In this document: positions 32,225-45,163 of the stretch, one piece after another | How positions within the stretch are numbered: position 1 is the stretch's first letter | Layout of the letters: every line of letters begins with the position of its first letter | Origin: Augochlora pura | Lineage: Eukaryota; Arthropoda; Insecta; Hymenoptera; Halictidae | Direction: 5' to 3' | DNA: 64,000 nucleotides | Assembly (NCBI RefSeq): GCF_028453695.1 | Contig: NC_135777.1 | Coordinates: forward strand, 17,225,714 to 17,289,713 | Made by a program: the position numbers and the translations under genes | Notes under the pieces: model-generated | Seen by the model: the letters and a program-made list of their open reading frames with translations, nothing else | Databases searched by the model: none | Told to the model about the DNA's origin: nothing

Positions 32225-33336
32225 TTAGGTTGGTGCATATGAAATGTCGGATTATATATGTAAATATATAAAACTGTGTGTCTTTTTTCAAAAGCTGTTG
32301 ATTTAATCAAAATATGCCCCGTTTGCTTTACTACATCCTTTTCAACAAGATATCAACACAGAAATACCTGTCTTAAACAAATTCTGATCTTTAGAATTCA
32401 TAAACTCTGTTGTGGAATATTTCAGCCTGTCTTCATTTATATACTATTTAGCCCGTAGAAACTCGGGCAGATTTCGAGCAGTTTTAGAACGGTGTTGCCA
32501 TTACACGTTATTCGGCTGAGGAATGTGACAGCGACCTGTCATAAATTATGTCGGGATTAAGAGAAATAGAACGAAGCCTAGCATGAAAAACGTAAACACT
32601 TGAGTTTTTCTTCTCTGACGTCAGCAATAAGACGTTGCCAGTAGGTTTGCCCTCGGGCGCGTGGCTGTTCCATTGCCCACCGCGCGAAGCATGTTAGACA
32701 GCTCTGCGCTTGCATTTCACCGCATTTTCGTAACTTCCCCTCTACCTCTCGGACGTTAGAGACCCTTAGCGGACGGCTGGCGGATATATCCGCCCAAAAT
32801 ACTGTGCGCTCCAATACCCGTCGTCCACAGCGACGCTCGCCCGTCGAGCGCTATAAATCGAAATAAATCTTCTGGCTTATAGTATTTCTATCTTATGCGA
32901 TAAAGTGCATTTTATTAGGTTGGTGCATATGAATACTATATACTATTTATCCTGTGTGAATACTATACACTATTTAGCCCGTAAAAATTCTCCCAAATGT
33001 TTAAAATAGCGAAAATCGCTTGGCGAAAGATCTATATTTTATAAAATTTTATATTTTACTTCGTTAAATTTCGCAATTGTTTTGTACGACGTATGCGTAG
33101 TTTTTGTGGTCTAAACAGTATGTAAATGGAGACAGTCTGAAAAATTCCATACTACAGTTTATTGATCCGAAAAATCAGAATTTCTTGAAGACAGACATTT
33201 ATGAATTAAACTCGCGTTGGGACAAGTGTATTAAAACAAATGGGGGACATATTGATTAAATTAATATCTTTTGAAAACAGATATGCAGTTTTATATATTC
33301 GCTTAAAAATCCGACATTTCATATGCACCAACCTAA
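32225..33336. mobile_element. Composite mariner-derived element, copy B (complete ends)
   Basis: Perfect 27-bp inverted termini (TTAGGTTGGTGCATATGAAA then TGTCGGA) lie at 32225-32251 and 33310-33336, with TA target duplications at 32223-32224 and 33337-33338. Total length is 1112 bp. The left arm (- strand) and right arm (+ strand) each carry a decayed mariner transposase C-terminus; the right one ends RWDKCIKTNGGHID-stop. The CpG-rich cargo spans about 32450-32910. An internal mariner terminus at 32915 after TA means that 32915-33336 is by itself a 422-bp mariner deletion derivative. Against copy A, by hand count, identity is roughly 86% in the left arm, 98% in the cargo and 95% in the right arm. 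Confidence 0.88.
32578..32814 (-). other. 78-codon open frame in mariner cargo, copy B
   Basis: This is the same open frame as 18000-18236, beginning MERTVFWADISASRPLRV. It differs only around residues 35-41, where AQSCLT replaces AQSWST, and the length and stop are identical. The family is unknown. Its conservation follows from the high DNA identity of the cargo, so whether it is translated is undecided. Confidence 0.3.
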
Positions 33337-33394
33337 TACTTCCAACAATTGCAAACAGAAAGCGAGAGAATATGATCTCGCATTGTAGATTAGG

Positions 33395-33639
33395 TTAACT
33401 CATTGCTGTACTTTAACGAGTCAGACTTGTGATGGAAATTTCTATTAACATTTTGTTCAATATAACTGTTATTCCGTCCTTTAAGTCAGAATAAAATTCT
33501 GCCTCTTCGTGATCAATATTTAATCGTTCTAGTGAACGTACACATACAATAAATTTTCCTCCTTCTCCTAAGAAATAATTACAATCGAAAAGGCGTTTAC
33601 CATTGTAACTATGAAGACGATGATACGGTAAGGGGTTAA
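33395..33639. mobile_element. TTAA MITE, half-length relative of the foldback
   Basis: TTAACTCATTGCTGTACTTT at 33395 and inverted TTAACCCCTTACCGTATCAT at 33639 bound 245 bp. Inside the left end is AACGAGTCAGACTTGTGAT, the decayed central palindrome. CAGAATAAAATTCTGCCTCT and TTTTCCTCCTTCTCC follow, as in 24218-24467 and the truncated copy at 7437. It inserts 56 bp after the mariner composite. Confidence 0.75.
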
Positions 33640-33971
33640 TTAACCAGATACAGGCGCGTTGGTACAAAAAAGCGGTCGAAACGCAGGTCGGATGTAGAAA
33701 CTCGATAACCGACGTAAGAGTTAACGCGCGTCCTATTTCGTTCCGAATGAATGGCCGCGAGTTGGAGATTTTAATTGGTCAGCTGCGGATTTAAAAGTGA
33801 ATCAGCACGGTGTACGCCGCTGTGCTGCAAGTGGTCGCCGACCAGAGATTTTAATTGGTCGCCGGGCGACGAGGTCAAAGTGAACCATTGAACGACATGC
33901 AACAGCATCGGTGCACCGTTCGATCCTCGATCGAACTAGCTACGATTTAGTTGTTGCGTTAAAGCGGCGGA
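33640..33971. other. No gene seen; small direct repeat
   Basis: Contains GAGATTTTAATTGGTC twice (about 33765 and 33844). Otherwise mixed sequence without a gene. Confidence 0.35.
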
Positions 33972-34225
33972 TTAACCCCTTGCACTATAGTAACGAGTCA
34001 GACTCGTGGCGAAGATTTTATGTAAGCTCTATCAAATATGAATATTATTAATTCCTTCTAGATCGAAGTAAAATATATATTACTTTGTCATCAAAGAACA
34101 GAAACGAAGATAAATAAGGACAATTCAGGAATTAAAAATTGTCTGGTTCTATTAGGAAAATTATATTAAGTAGGAATAAATGTTAATCGTCGCAGCATGA
34201 AAGGAGCGATAGTGCAAGGGATTAA
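33972..34225. mobile_element. TTAA MITE, half-length relative of the foldback
   Basis: TTAACCCCTTGCACTATAGT at 33972 pairs with inverted TTAATCCCTTGCACTATCGC ending at 34225. The 254-bp element has AACGAGTCAGACTCGTGG just inside its left end, the best-preserved copy of the palindromic centre. Non-coding. Confidence 0.75.
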
Positions 34226-37015
34226 CGCGTGTCGAACTCGCGGAGAGTCGCGCGATCGCATTTTAGAATTCAAAATCGAACGCTGCATAATTCAGTATCA
34301 GGCAGAAATGTTGACTGATAGGTATAAGATCCGAAGAGATGCGCTACAGCGTTTTACTATTTCAGATATCGCGGAGTGAGTTTTTATTGACAGAACATAT
34401 TGCAGAAAACGTTCGACGCTCTAGAGCACTCTAGGCGATCGACGACGGCGCGCCGTAGCGAGTTTTATTCTTCGGCTTCCGGAACCCGGTTAACCTCTTG
34501 ACTACGGCAGGCTTTGATACGCACCGGCCTCACGCATTTTTATGAAAACATATCTCAATGATCGGGAAACTAAATTTTACTGCATTAAAACAATATTATT
34601 TCTTTAGAACGTAGATTAATTAACCTTAAGTACATTATTCATAATATAAAACGATACTTGATAGGTGTTCGCGATATATTGTATAGATAAATAAATAAAT
34701 AAAGTAATAATAAAAAAAATATAAATATTATAATAAAATAATAATATGAAACGAAACTTGAAGTGTGTTCTCGATAGTATACATAGACAAGTAACTAGAT
34801 TGTATAGACAAATGAATAGATAAAATAAGGATAAATAAATAGACAAATAAATATAACTCAATAAAGATAAATCAATAAATTAATAAGTAATTAATTTAGC
34901 GATTTGTTGTCGCGTTCTTCAACCAGCTCCAATTTCCTCAATTTTAGTAATACAGGTTTTGTCGAAACGCAAAAGAAAAGCTTGACTTTTTAAACATCCA
35001 CACCAGAATACGCCCACCATAAAATCGTGAAAATTCAAGATTAAGACGAAGAACAAGCCAGCGAGCCGAAAGTTCTGAATAAGGACGTCTTTTCAGCACG
35101 GCGAACGTTTCGATCGCGACCGAAAATCGTTTCGCTACGGCGCAGTCATTTTCTCCCCGGGCGATGCATCCGCAGAACCCCGTAAAACATTGTATAAGAC
35201 GAACATCCTGGAAAATTGTGCCGTCTTCTTTTATGGTCCCTTGATAGAGCGTAGATAGGAGGACGGTGTCCGTGAAAAGAAAAAGTTGCAGCGCCACGGA
35301 CAGTATGGAACTAAACACGATAATGTTCGAGGGTGGTATAAAAACCGGGAAAAAAGAGGGAAGAGGACGCTTTTATAAATGACCGCTGAATACTAGGAAA
35401 CAGTCTATAACTTGCGCCGGTGTTCCCTCAGACCGTCCTCTCTCTCTCTCTCTCTCTCTCGCGTAGTTTTATCGCATATGCATATCGTGGGACGCTTACG
35501 CGAACTGTATTCCTCGGAGATGCGTCCCTCGTGTCGTACGTTATTCAAATGTCTGGGCAGCGTTGCCAGTTTGTCGTCCCGCGGTAGACCGGCATAGAGG
35601 ACGATTCGAAAATTAGTCGACGAATTGCAGAACTGTGTCTACCGGTGAAATAATTAACGCTGCGCGCTCGCTGAATTTTCTCGGATCGTTTGCTAAAAAC
35701 TCGAGCGTGTTTACCCGCGAAGTGGACAGTCACGCCTTAAAAGTAGTATATAAAATGACAGAGAACGTTAGAAATTGTTGGACTGTTTAAATAACATTTC
35801 GTAAAATATTGACGCGATGGTGAGAATAGCAAAAATAAGAATTATTTAGTTTTAAAGTGTCGGAGTTGTTAGTAATTTTGTTATTAAAGGGCGCAGAGGG
35901 AGTTTAAAGAAATTGTTTCTCTTTGTTGCTGCGATCATAGTTATTATTAAACGTATCTTTGCGTAATATTAATGGTTTCCAAGACGATTTTAAGAAACAG
36001 AAATTAAATAAATTTTTATAATTTTACAAGACTTCCAAAATTACTTTTATAATATTTTAGAATTTCTTTCAGCGTGATTCTACTATTTTCTTTAATTTTA
36101 TCTAAGTTGCATAATTTTGACGGCGTCCATTTGAAATACTGAAACAAATGAAATACTAAAACAAATGAAATACTCTCCCCTTGATCAGAGACGAATGAGA
36201 ATTAATCGAGGCGGGATTACATTCGATGAAATTCCACGTGATTTTTGAGGTTATTCATAGACTCATTAACAACATCGCAATTTACTGGTACGCGTGAATT
36301 AGAATCGAACCAACTGAATGTTTTCCGTGTCAGCGAAGAATTCCGCAGCTATTAATATGTTAATATTGCCACTTTGGCCCTCGATGACCCAATTACAAGC
36401 CAAAGTACGCGGCAGAAGGGTCCAATTAGCAAAGTGTTAAATCGAACCCCCGTTATTAATAAAATTGAATTTAAAATTAATATCGCATTACTATAGACCG
36501 GCGCGCATTCGTTCGGAATTAATCTACGCGCTTTATTAATAATATTCGAAGTGACTTCGATCGAACGTTTCCTATACCGTCTCAAATCGGCTATGAAAGG
36601 CATTCGGCCGTTCAAACGTTCCTCGCGTTTGTCGGACAATTTGCAAAGAATTAAATATAGATATTTCGTTAAAATATACATTTACGATGTTTTTAAAGGA
36701 TCGAGGAGCGGCAAACGGACGCTTGTGATATTTGTAGGCATTCGTCGGATCGCCTTAATTTTTTAGAACCACCGCCTATATCGCATTGGAGTACATTTCT
36801 TGGCCTACTACCCTACTTCGACGAACAACACTCGGCCATTATTTTCACGTATATACACATGTGTATACAAGAATGCTCAGCTGTCACGTGAAGAAAATTC
36901 ACCATTCTCTACGAGGACATTCTTATTCCGTATTCGAACAATTATTCCAGCTTTCAAACGTTGCAAAGTACTTTATCATGTACAAAACTGTTCGATTAAA
37001 CGACGAACTTAAATT
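34226..37015. other. Intronic DNA, no gene seen
   Basis: About 2.8 kb. It holds a single TTAACCTCTTGACTACGG end near 34495 with no partner found, an (ATAAATAA)-like simple sequence at 34685-34870, and a (CT)n run at 35438-35460. Open frames (for example 34944-35318 on - and 36352-36681 on -) show no motif. Confidence 0.35.
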
Positions 37016-37105
37016 CCTATATACACTAATTATTTTTGTTAAAGTCCTATATACACCAATTATTTTTATTAAAGTCCTATATACACTTATTATTTTTATT
37101 AAAGT
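37016..37105. repeat. 30-bp tandem repeat, three units
   Basis: Units starting CCTATATACAC at 37016, 37046 and 37076, each continuing with (C/T)(A/T)ATTATTTTT(G/A)TTAAAGT. The period is divisible by three, which keeps a + frame open through the array. Confidence 0.9.
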
Positions 37106-40100
37106 CGGCGAATAATATATATAATTTCTTGGTGCTTCTTTTACATTCTGAACAAGATAAAAATCCTGTTAACGTTAATTAAGTGTTTAAGTATATAGCG
37201 TAATCCTGGGATTAAAATAGAACCTCGGTTATAAAGCGTAATATGTATGTAATAAAATACATACGTAACAAAAATATATGTGACATATTATCCACGCAGG
37301 TATACATTAGAACACGTACAAAGAAACCCAAATGTTTAAAAATGCAACACAGTTTCCACGTTTTCAAAGTCGCGCGGCGGATAGGCCATGAATTTTAATC
37401 GGTCCGTTATTTATACAATCTCTTTCATAGTTAATCTTTCCCTCGGCAACGGGTAGTAGCGCCACGGCGTTAAAACCCCATGAAAGAGGAATATCGCGGC
37501 GGTCCCGCGAACCGTTCGATCCCATCGCTCGGACTGTAACATTGAAAAATCGTGGACGCGGAAAGCCGAGCCGCCGGCTTCGCGAAAGCGGCGCCGTTAG
37601 CAGCTATAATAAATATTTCGTGGCCGGCTACCAAGAAGCCGGGCAAACAGACGGAACCTTTGCGGCGCTTCCGCGTGGCCCAAAGACAGAATCAAAAATT
37701 GAATAAAGATCAGAGGGGCCGCGACCGGCGGCCCTCGTGCGTTCGACGGGGCTCACGAATAAAGCTCTCCTTTCGCGAAAGGAAACAACCTCGACGAAGG
37801 ACTGCGTGATCCGCGTGTCGAGTTCTTGTTTCAAGGAAAATCGCAGAAACTGGAGCGAAGTTGTGCGCCCGATGCGATTTAGATTCCGGACGCGATCGCC
37901 CGGCGACACGTGAAATTTTGTTAAGCTTTTATGCGCTCGCGGAGATTGCGGCGACGGGGGGTTAACTCGTCGTTCTTGCTGTCCATTATTTAAGCTTTAC
38001 CGCTCTCTCCGCTGTCCGTGAGGAACGCTTTTGTAATTGCGCCGCGGATTGTTGAATACGCTTTATCGGGAACCTGCTGAATCGCTGTTTCTCGAGCATT
38101 TTCTAATTTTAGCGAATTTCATTTAATTTTAGCTAATTTGTCGAATTTATATATTTATGACTAGTTATTCTTGCGACGCTTGTTTATTCATCAAGAATTT
38201 GCTTTGGATCGAACAAATAGTTTCTATGTTAATTTCTAATTATTTTTCGTAGCTCTTATTCATTCTTCAATGTCTTTATTTATTAATGTTCATACCTTTT
38301 ATCGAGAAATTGTTGAAATTTGGTCAAATGATTTCTTCTCATTTCTTAAGTATTATTTTAGTGGCTTTTGTCGAGTATACGTTTATCGTAGTTAGTAATT
38401 AATTTTCTTAACATATATTAATCTTCATTCGATCGATTTTTGTCAAATGTATGTATTTTTGTATTATTAGTATTTATATTATATTATATCAGTATTTATG
38501 TATTTTTATATATTTGTCTTTTGTATTTAACATTTTGTATTGTTTCATCATTTTACATTTTTTGCATCCCGTAATGCGCATTTCTTATTTAAAAGTCGAA
38601 TTAATTACGCAAACATTTCATCGTACTTGGAGCAAAGCATCGGTTCGATTGCGTTTTATTGCATTATTTCGTCATCGAAGTATCGCTTATAAAACGCTAA
38701 TAAATTATACAATTTTATAGCTATCGCACCAGCGTTCCGCCTTTTCCTCCTTGTTGATCGCGGAATGCAGTTCCCCCCTCCCCCCCGTTCCTCATTCCGT
38801 ATTTACGTAAACTTTATAGAGTAGATTTTCTCATAAATTCGCGCCGATGTTCGAAATTATACATTCACCGTGGCATAACAAGCTTCTTGAACTTTCGAAT
38901 CGATATCGAATTAATTCTCGAGGATCCCGGAGCCCGGCCCGCCCCACGCTAGATTAATTTCTTCGGCAACTTTTAGCATCGCCGGTTCCCCGCGGAATAT
39001 TAATTATACCCGGGATTATTTCTATTCGCGAAAGTATTCGACGATGGAGCGACGCGAGCTCCGGCGAAGACTCTTTTTCACGAGGCGAATCCTATGGAAT
39101 TTAGAAGAACGGGAGAATTAATTTCGGACGAACGGCTTCGGGTGGGTACCGGGAGGAACATGGCAATGGATCGTAAATAACAAAGGGAACTCTACACGGC
39201 GGAATAATAAAGCGAGAAACGTCTCCTCTGTTCGACTTCGTTTTTACTTGGAAGCACGCGAAAGCCTCCCCCGCGTAGTTAATATTAAATCATTTTGGTC
39301 CGCGAATTCCTCCGTTTTGGTTAATGTAATTATTATGCATTGCGAAATTCGTATCGCTGCCGGAGTCTTGGATGAAATTGCTAGGAATGTGTGTTAACGC
39401 GTTTCGTGAACGTGGTTCGATTACTCCACGAGTAAATTTGTTTATATTATTAGTACGTTAATGTATTGTTTTAAGAATAATGGACTCGTTAACTGTTTTC
39501 TAATCAGAAGTCTTATACCGTTAATGTTTTTATTCTGACACAATTAAATTTCAAATGAAAATTTAATGTAAAATTTTTTTTGTAATTTAATGCACATGTA
39601 TTAGTTAAAAAACAGTGCATTTAACGTAATGCCTAATTATGTATTAGAATTCATTGTGATGCCTAATTTATAATTACAAGCTTAATTTTCTTCATTTTAA
39701 GAAACGGGAGGTTATGTATGAAAATATATCTTATATTAATAGTTTTAATAAATGAAATAAAAAGACAATCCTGAAATTGTTCTGTCGTCGCCATTTTGCT
39801 ATAGATGTATATATAATTTACTTCAGTCAATAATAATCTGCATATTAGTCTTCAAAATTTGTACTTTCGCAGTGAATATAATTTATTCCATAATAATTTG
39901 TTGCAAGTACATTAATGTACCTTAATTAGTAAGACTAAATAACGTATTATATTACAAACAAGATTGTAAATACATAATTGTATATTATAATTAGTTAAAG
40001 AGGATGCATTTAATGTACTCCTTTCCAAATAAACTTTGACGTAGAGTATTATATGTCTACCTCTGGATTAAAAGTGTAAATATTTTTATATAATAATAAT

Positions 40101-43100
40101 AATAATAATTTATATATAATAATAATTTATATAATAATAATAATGATAATTGGAGCATTCAACGACAGTTCCAGTAAAAAGAACAATTGACTGCAGACAC
40201 AGAAAATCGATATTGTCTTTATAAAAAGAATTGCACGATTCCGTCAATAAACAACCTTAGCTCCTAGTTCCTTCGCTTGCCACGGGAAACATGCGACGTC
40301 GCCGGGATTACGGTAGAGAAACTAAAACCCGAACGCGACAATATGCAGGATGTTGGGTAGTTGTTTACACAGACGTCGACGGGGATTTGTTACCGTCTAA
40401 CTTGGATAAGTTGTAGCGGCGATAAATCCGATCAATCGAGACGCAGCTTAGCAAAGTGATGGCCCCTGATCCGCGGATAATCACGAGAACAATATCGTAG
40501 ATGAACTATGAATATGCGATGCCGACAAAGGGCGTAAGGGCGGAGGCCTCGTCTCGTAAACTTTCCAATCGATAGCTGTGTGTGTCCGTGTGTGTGTATT
40601 CATCACGTCCGCCCCGGCTAAGGACGGTTGAAAACCTCTTACCGGGCTGCCCCCGATAACTATGAGTTCCATAAAATCCATTGTTTACCGGAGTCACTCG
40701 TCGCGATCCGGCATCGAGCGCGCCGGCGTTCGCTCGCGGGGTTCGGAAATTTTTTCGCTGAATCGTCGAATTGCGGGGTCACGGATTTGAATAATTAAAT
40801 TGATATGCTCGAACATGAATGGGGACACGGATTTTTCACGGAGTTTTTTCTCACCGAGATTCTTAGAGATTGCTTCTTGTGAAATCGTAACGATGGTAAG
40901 GTTATGTATAGGAATTATGAATTAAGTAGTTATTTAATTTCGATTGAAAGACGATTATGTATTATTATTAGTCAATAAACTTTGACTAACTTGATGTCTT
41001 CAATTAATGCTTCATGTTATAAACAATGTGTTTGAATATTTTATTATCGTCCACTTTTTATAAGAACATTTAATGTGTATATCTGTGAACAATAATGTAA
41101 ATAAAAATGATTTTATCTTCTACAAATAGAATAGCATACTTAAGCAATTTATCCATCAGAAGCTTATTGATAGAATTTTCAATTATTATCTTACACCGAG
41201 AGAAATTGAAAAACATATTTTCAATAACAGAAAAGAAATTTTTGATTCATTATATATAGTCAATTTCATATGACATAATATAGTCAAACTAATATTAACA
41301 TAATATATAATTATATTATAATATAATATTAACATAAGTCCCGTGTCCACAGTCAACCATAATTATCTCGAATTTACAACATGAAACCGAACTCCGAATT
41401 TCAAGGATTACATCCTCCGTGACGTTTAGCATAATCGAGTTATTCGAAAGACCGGATCCACCGTTGAAAATCAATTGTACAAACGGGAATAAAGAACCGG
41501 CCGTGGAGCGCGTGTTCTCGGATGATAAAACTCGCAACAGAGAGCTCGTTATGTGCTCGCGAAGGTTTCGTTTAAAGCCACCCGGACAAGAGCGACAGGC
41601 GGGGATAGTGTTGAATCACAGAGTGTCGCTGGAAGATTCTGTGTACCCTGGCCAAACCACCTTCGACCGGAAACAACGGCGGGGGGACGCACAAGGCCGG
41701 CACAAGGGCGCACGGTTAATTGTAAATCGAACGAGAGAGTATGCCGGCCACGTACGATGTACCGAATACATTACCGATGGTTTTGATATCGTCGGACGCG
41801 TTCCACCGGGCCCCCGCTGTTTTGCTAATTTATGGTATAATTGATTCAATCCGCGCGCAGCTGATTCGATTTGTTGTTTACAGTTTGTTAACGGAGAGAT
41901 ATCCGGGGGTACAATTTCAGTATCATGTCACGCGGAATTGACAATGCGCGCGAGGCGTCGCGTAATTGGTCGTAATGCCGCGTTGCGGTTGGTACGCGCG
42001 CAAACGAAACTGTAAAACAATGAAATGATTTTGGGAATACTTTGCTCGGTTTACCAAAATGTTATTTTAGTTTGGAAGTTAATTATGCTTAGTGGTATAC
42101 TTAGATTTTAACCATTTTGTTGTTAGTTTGTTACAAGAGTTACTTATCAATAATGCCTGAGTGGAAATATAATATATTTATTGCGTTTTATTTATTTCAA
42201 CTAATTCTTTAACAGCGTAACTTTTTATTTCAAGAAATATTTAATTGAAACCATGTACACCATTTTTTCAGTATAATAAATAAAATTAAACAGTGTAATA
42301 TTTTAGGTATTATTAAAATGTTCAAAAAAGCAAAACATCAAATTATGAAATGAAAATTATTAATATATAACAAGATTTACAGTAATATTACAGTATTGCA
42401 AAATGTGACGTCTTTAAAATTCCATTTTGAAACGTATCTAATTAAATTAAACGTGGCAATACAACAGCGACGCAACTTTTTCCTCGCGAACCGCTGCAGT
42501 CTTTTTAAAATTTACGAAATTTTCCATAAATTTTTACAGTCTGTTTCCTCTACAATTTAATTGCCGGGAACTTATTTACAGAAAACGACGTGAATTTCAA
42601 CGAATAACCGCGACGCGTTGATTCTTACCCGTTGCGTCATTCGTACCGCTTCCGATCCGTTTAATTAGACAACCGGTGTCCGTTTTCAATTATTCGGCAT
42701 CAGCGACGAGTGAAAAAAAGGAAAGAAGCGAACGAAATGGGAACGGTTCACGCGAATCCCAGACACGCAATCTCCCGGGAAAGGGGGGGGGGGGGGTTTG
42801 GATGGCGTCGATTTTATCCCCCCCCCCCTCGCGTTCCCCCGCGCCGCGTCCCGCCAAGGTTCGTTAAACGGATTTGTGCTACGGAATTTCGAAGTTACAT
42901 CCGCGATTCGACCAAAGTTTCGGGGCAAGCGTTAATAATTGCATTAATTACTCGCGGCACTTGCGATCGTCGGAATCATCGGGACCCCGAACTTCATAAT
43001 TGAGCAAAATGATTTAGAGAGCGCCGCGCACGCCTACCGTCGACGTTCTTCGATGATACTTAAAAGTTCCGATTTACGCCCCATTATCTTCGAGCTCGAG

Positions 43101-43460
43101 TAATTTCATTTCAGCGTGCTCGCCGATTACGGATATTTTATATATATATATTTTATTGTTCGACACGGCTCGACGATTTAAGTAGCAGACGCTTGCACGT
43201 TCGAATGATTCGTTTCCGATACTTCGAAATGGAGGATGCTGCTTTTCGGATCTTTAATAATGATTCGTTTCAGATTAGCTGAAAGTACCGCGATAAGCTT
43301 ATAATTATTTAATGTTATATGGATCGGTTAAATAGTACCGTGAGCAATTTACGTTTAATAATTCAGATATTTAATAATTTAATAATCGTGTATTATGATA
43401 CGTGCATTTAATCTCGACACTATGTTATGGTAAATTATTATTCCTCAGATTTAAGTCTTA
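37106..43460. other. Intronic DNA with scattered CpG-rich patches, no gene seen
   Basis: About 6.4 kb. CpG-rich patches lie at about 37360-38080, 38750-39260, 40260-40780, 41400-42000 and 42480-43130. C or G runs occur near 38776-38786 and 42782-42797. An ATAATAAT simple sequence lies at about 40092-40150. The 141-codon + frame at 41419-41844 is the longest open frame but carries no domain that I can name. No receptor exon (TM3 with DRY, or TM6-TM7) is visible. Confidence 0.35.
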
Positions 43461-43590
43461 TATAATTATTTAAGTATTTTAAAGATATTTATTAGATGTA
43501 GATTTTATATAATTATTTAGGTATTTTAAAGGTATTTGTTAGATCTAGATCTCATATAATTATTTCAGTGTTTTAAAAGTATTTGTTACT
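43461..43590. repeat. 47-bp tandem repeat, three units
   Basis: Units beginning TATAATTATTT start at 43461, 43508 and 43555 and share TATTTTAAA(G/A)(A/G)TATTTGTTAGAT-like text. Copies differ by several bases. Confidence 0.85.
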
Positions 43591-45163
43591 GTAATGTGAC
43601 AAGTGCAGATACTTGAAATTATCCAATAAAACATCATAAATGAATTGCGTTGGAAGAATCGTGTTCTATTTTCATCTAATTTTGATAATTCCTCGTTTTA
43701 CAGTGCTCCGAGACTTAAGAAATGTTTAAATAATTTAACGAACGAGCTGCAAGACAACTAAAAATTGTCTGACGAGTGCAACAGGTGTTTTCAAGGAAAT
43801 TTTTCAATCGACTTGCACGAGTACATTCGTTCGAAGTAATTGTGAAAATAATACGTCATCGGCCTCCGGAGGGTCTCCTGTCGGTGCTCCTCTATAGTCA
43901 CTCCTACGATGGTTAATTAATTCCCTGACACGATATCCTTAAGCGGCGATAATCACGCGTTAATTACTGGGCGGTTCTTGTGGACAATCTATTGGCTTCA
44001 TAGCGCATTCCAGCTTGCCGGATACCTATGTATCTCGCCATCGCTCGGTATATAGGACATTTTAACGGCAAATGTCTCATCGACGTTAATAATTGCGGTC
44101 AATTTTGCGGCAGATGGAATGCGCGGCCGGTGAACATTAATTGTTCATTAACCGCGATCAGATTTAACAGGAAAAATAGAACGGACCTTCCTAGCCATTT
44201 TTCTGTCAAAGAAATATGATAATTAGCTTGCGAAACAATGGTAATGTCACCTTATTCCGTAAAAAAATCTGTCATAAGCGAAATTAATAATAAAAGTTCA
44301 ATAACGTTACAGTTTTCATAAAAATCTATTAGAGTTAATTTCCTCTTCCAATTCAGAAATAATCAGTCTTTTTTACCAGAAATTTAATTACAATATAAAA
44401 TTTCTATCTAAACTTTTAGTCAAAATGTAATCAAATTTTTATCTTTGTTAAAAATGTAACATTTTTCAAAAGAATAAAAAGTTCGTTATTTGATGTTGTA
44501 TTTTTTTATATAGTGCGATACTTTACGTAAAAAATAGTGGAATAATTTTTCAATTTCTTCTACGAGAGTTATAAATAAATCATTTTTAAAAATTGCAATA
44601 AATTTTATGTATAATAAACTATGTGTTTATATGTAACTATGTGTTTGTGCTGTACACATAGTGGTAAAATTGTAGGTAAAAATGTATGTACATTAATATT
44701 CTGAAGAAAATGAGTACTGGAGGAAGATGATCATCTTCAAGCAGGAGAAAACATAATATTTGTACAGGGTAACTCCTCGATCTATGTATGTATAACAACA
44801 CTATGGAACAAACGGAGCTTGTTTGTATATTCTGTAACAAGCTTTGTCAGGATAACGTGGACCCATCGTCACGGATTTCATACCTAAGATTGTTAAAATG
44901 AAATATTCTATCATTTCTTTAATCGTCAGAATTAAATATTTTATTTTATATACTAGACAAAATATTTAGATGCTAGATAAAATATTTAGATATACTAGAT
45001 TACCAAAGTAACATATTTTATTATACGTTTTACTCTATTAAAGTAACATGTTTAATTTCGTTTAACGTTACGGAAATTAATTATCAAAATCAAATATTTT
45101 ATTTACAGTAATTTCATTTATTGTTTGAGATAATATCTTATTTCGATTGCCAAGAATCCATTA
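43591..45163. other. No gene seen
   Basis: The first 600 bases (to about 44220) are less AT-rich than the rest and unusually free of simple repeats, which could mark a conserved non-coding block. After that the sequence is AT-rich. No open frame with a motif. Confidence 0.3.

Noticed and set aside
34494..34520. TTAACCTCTTGACTACGG as a MITE terminus
   Set aside because: No partner terminus with TTAA within 1 kb on either side.
39410..39430. GTGGTTCGATTACTCC, resembling a tRNA B box
   Set aside because: No A box at the right distance and no acceptor-stem pairing, so it is not a tRNA gene. I found no tRNA, rRNA or snRNA gene in the window.
41419..41844. 141-codon + open frame
   Set aside because: No recognised family, no splice context, and overlapping - and + frames of similar length in the same CpG-rich patch.
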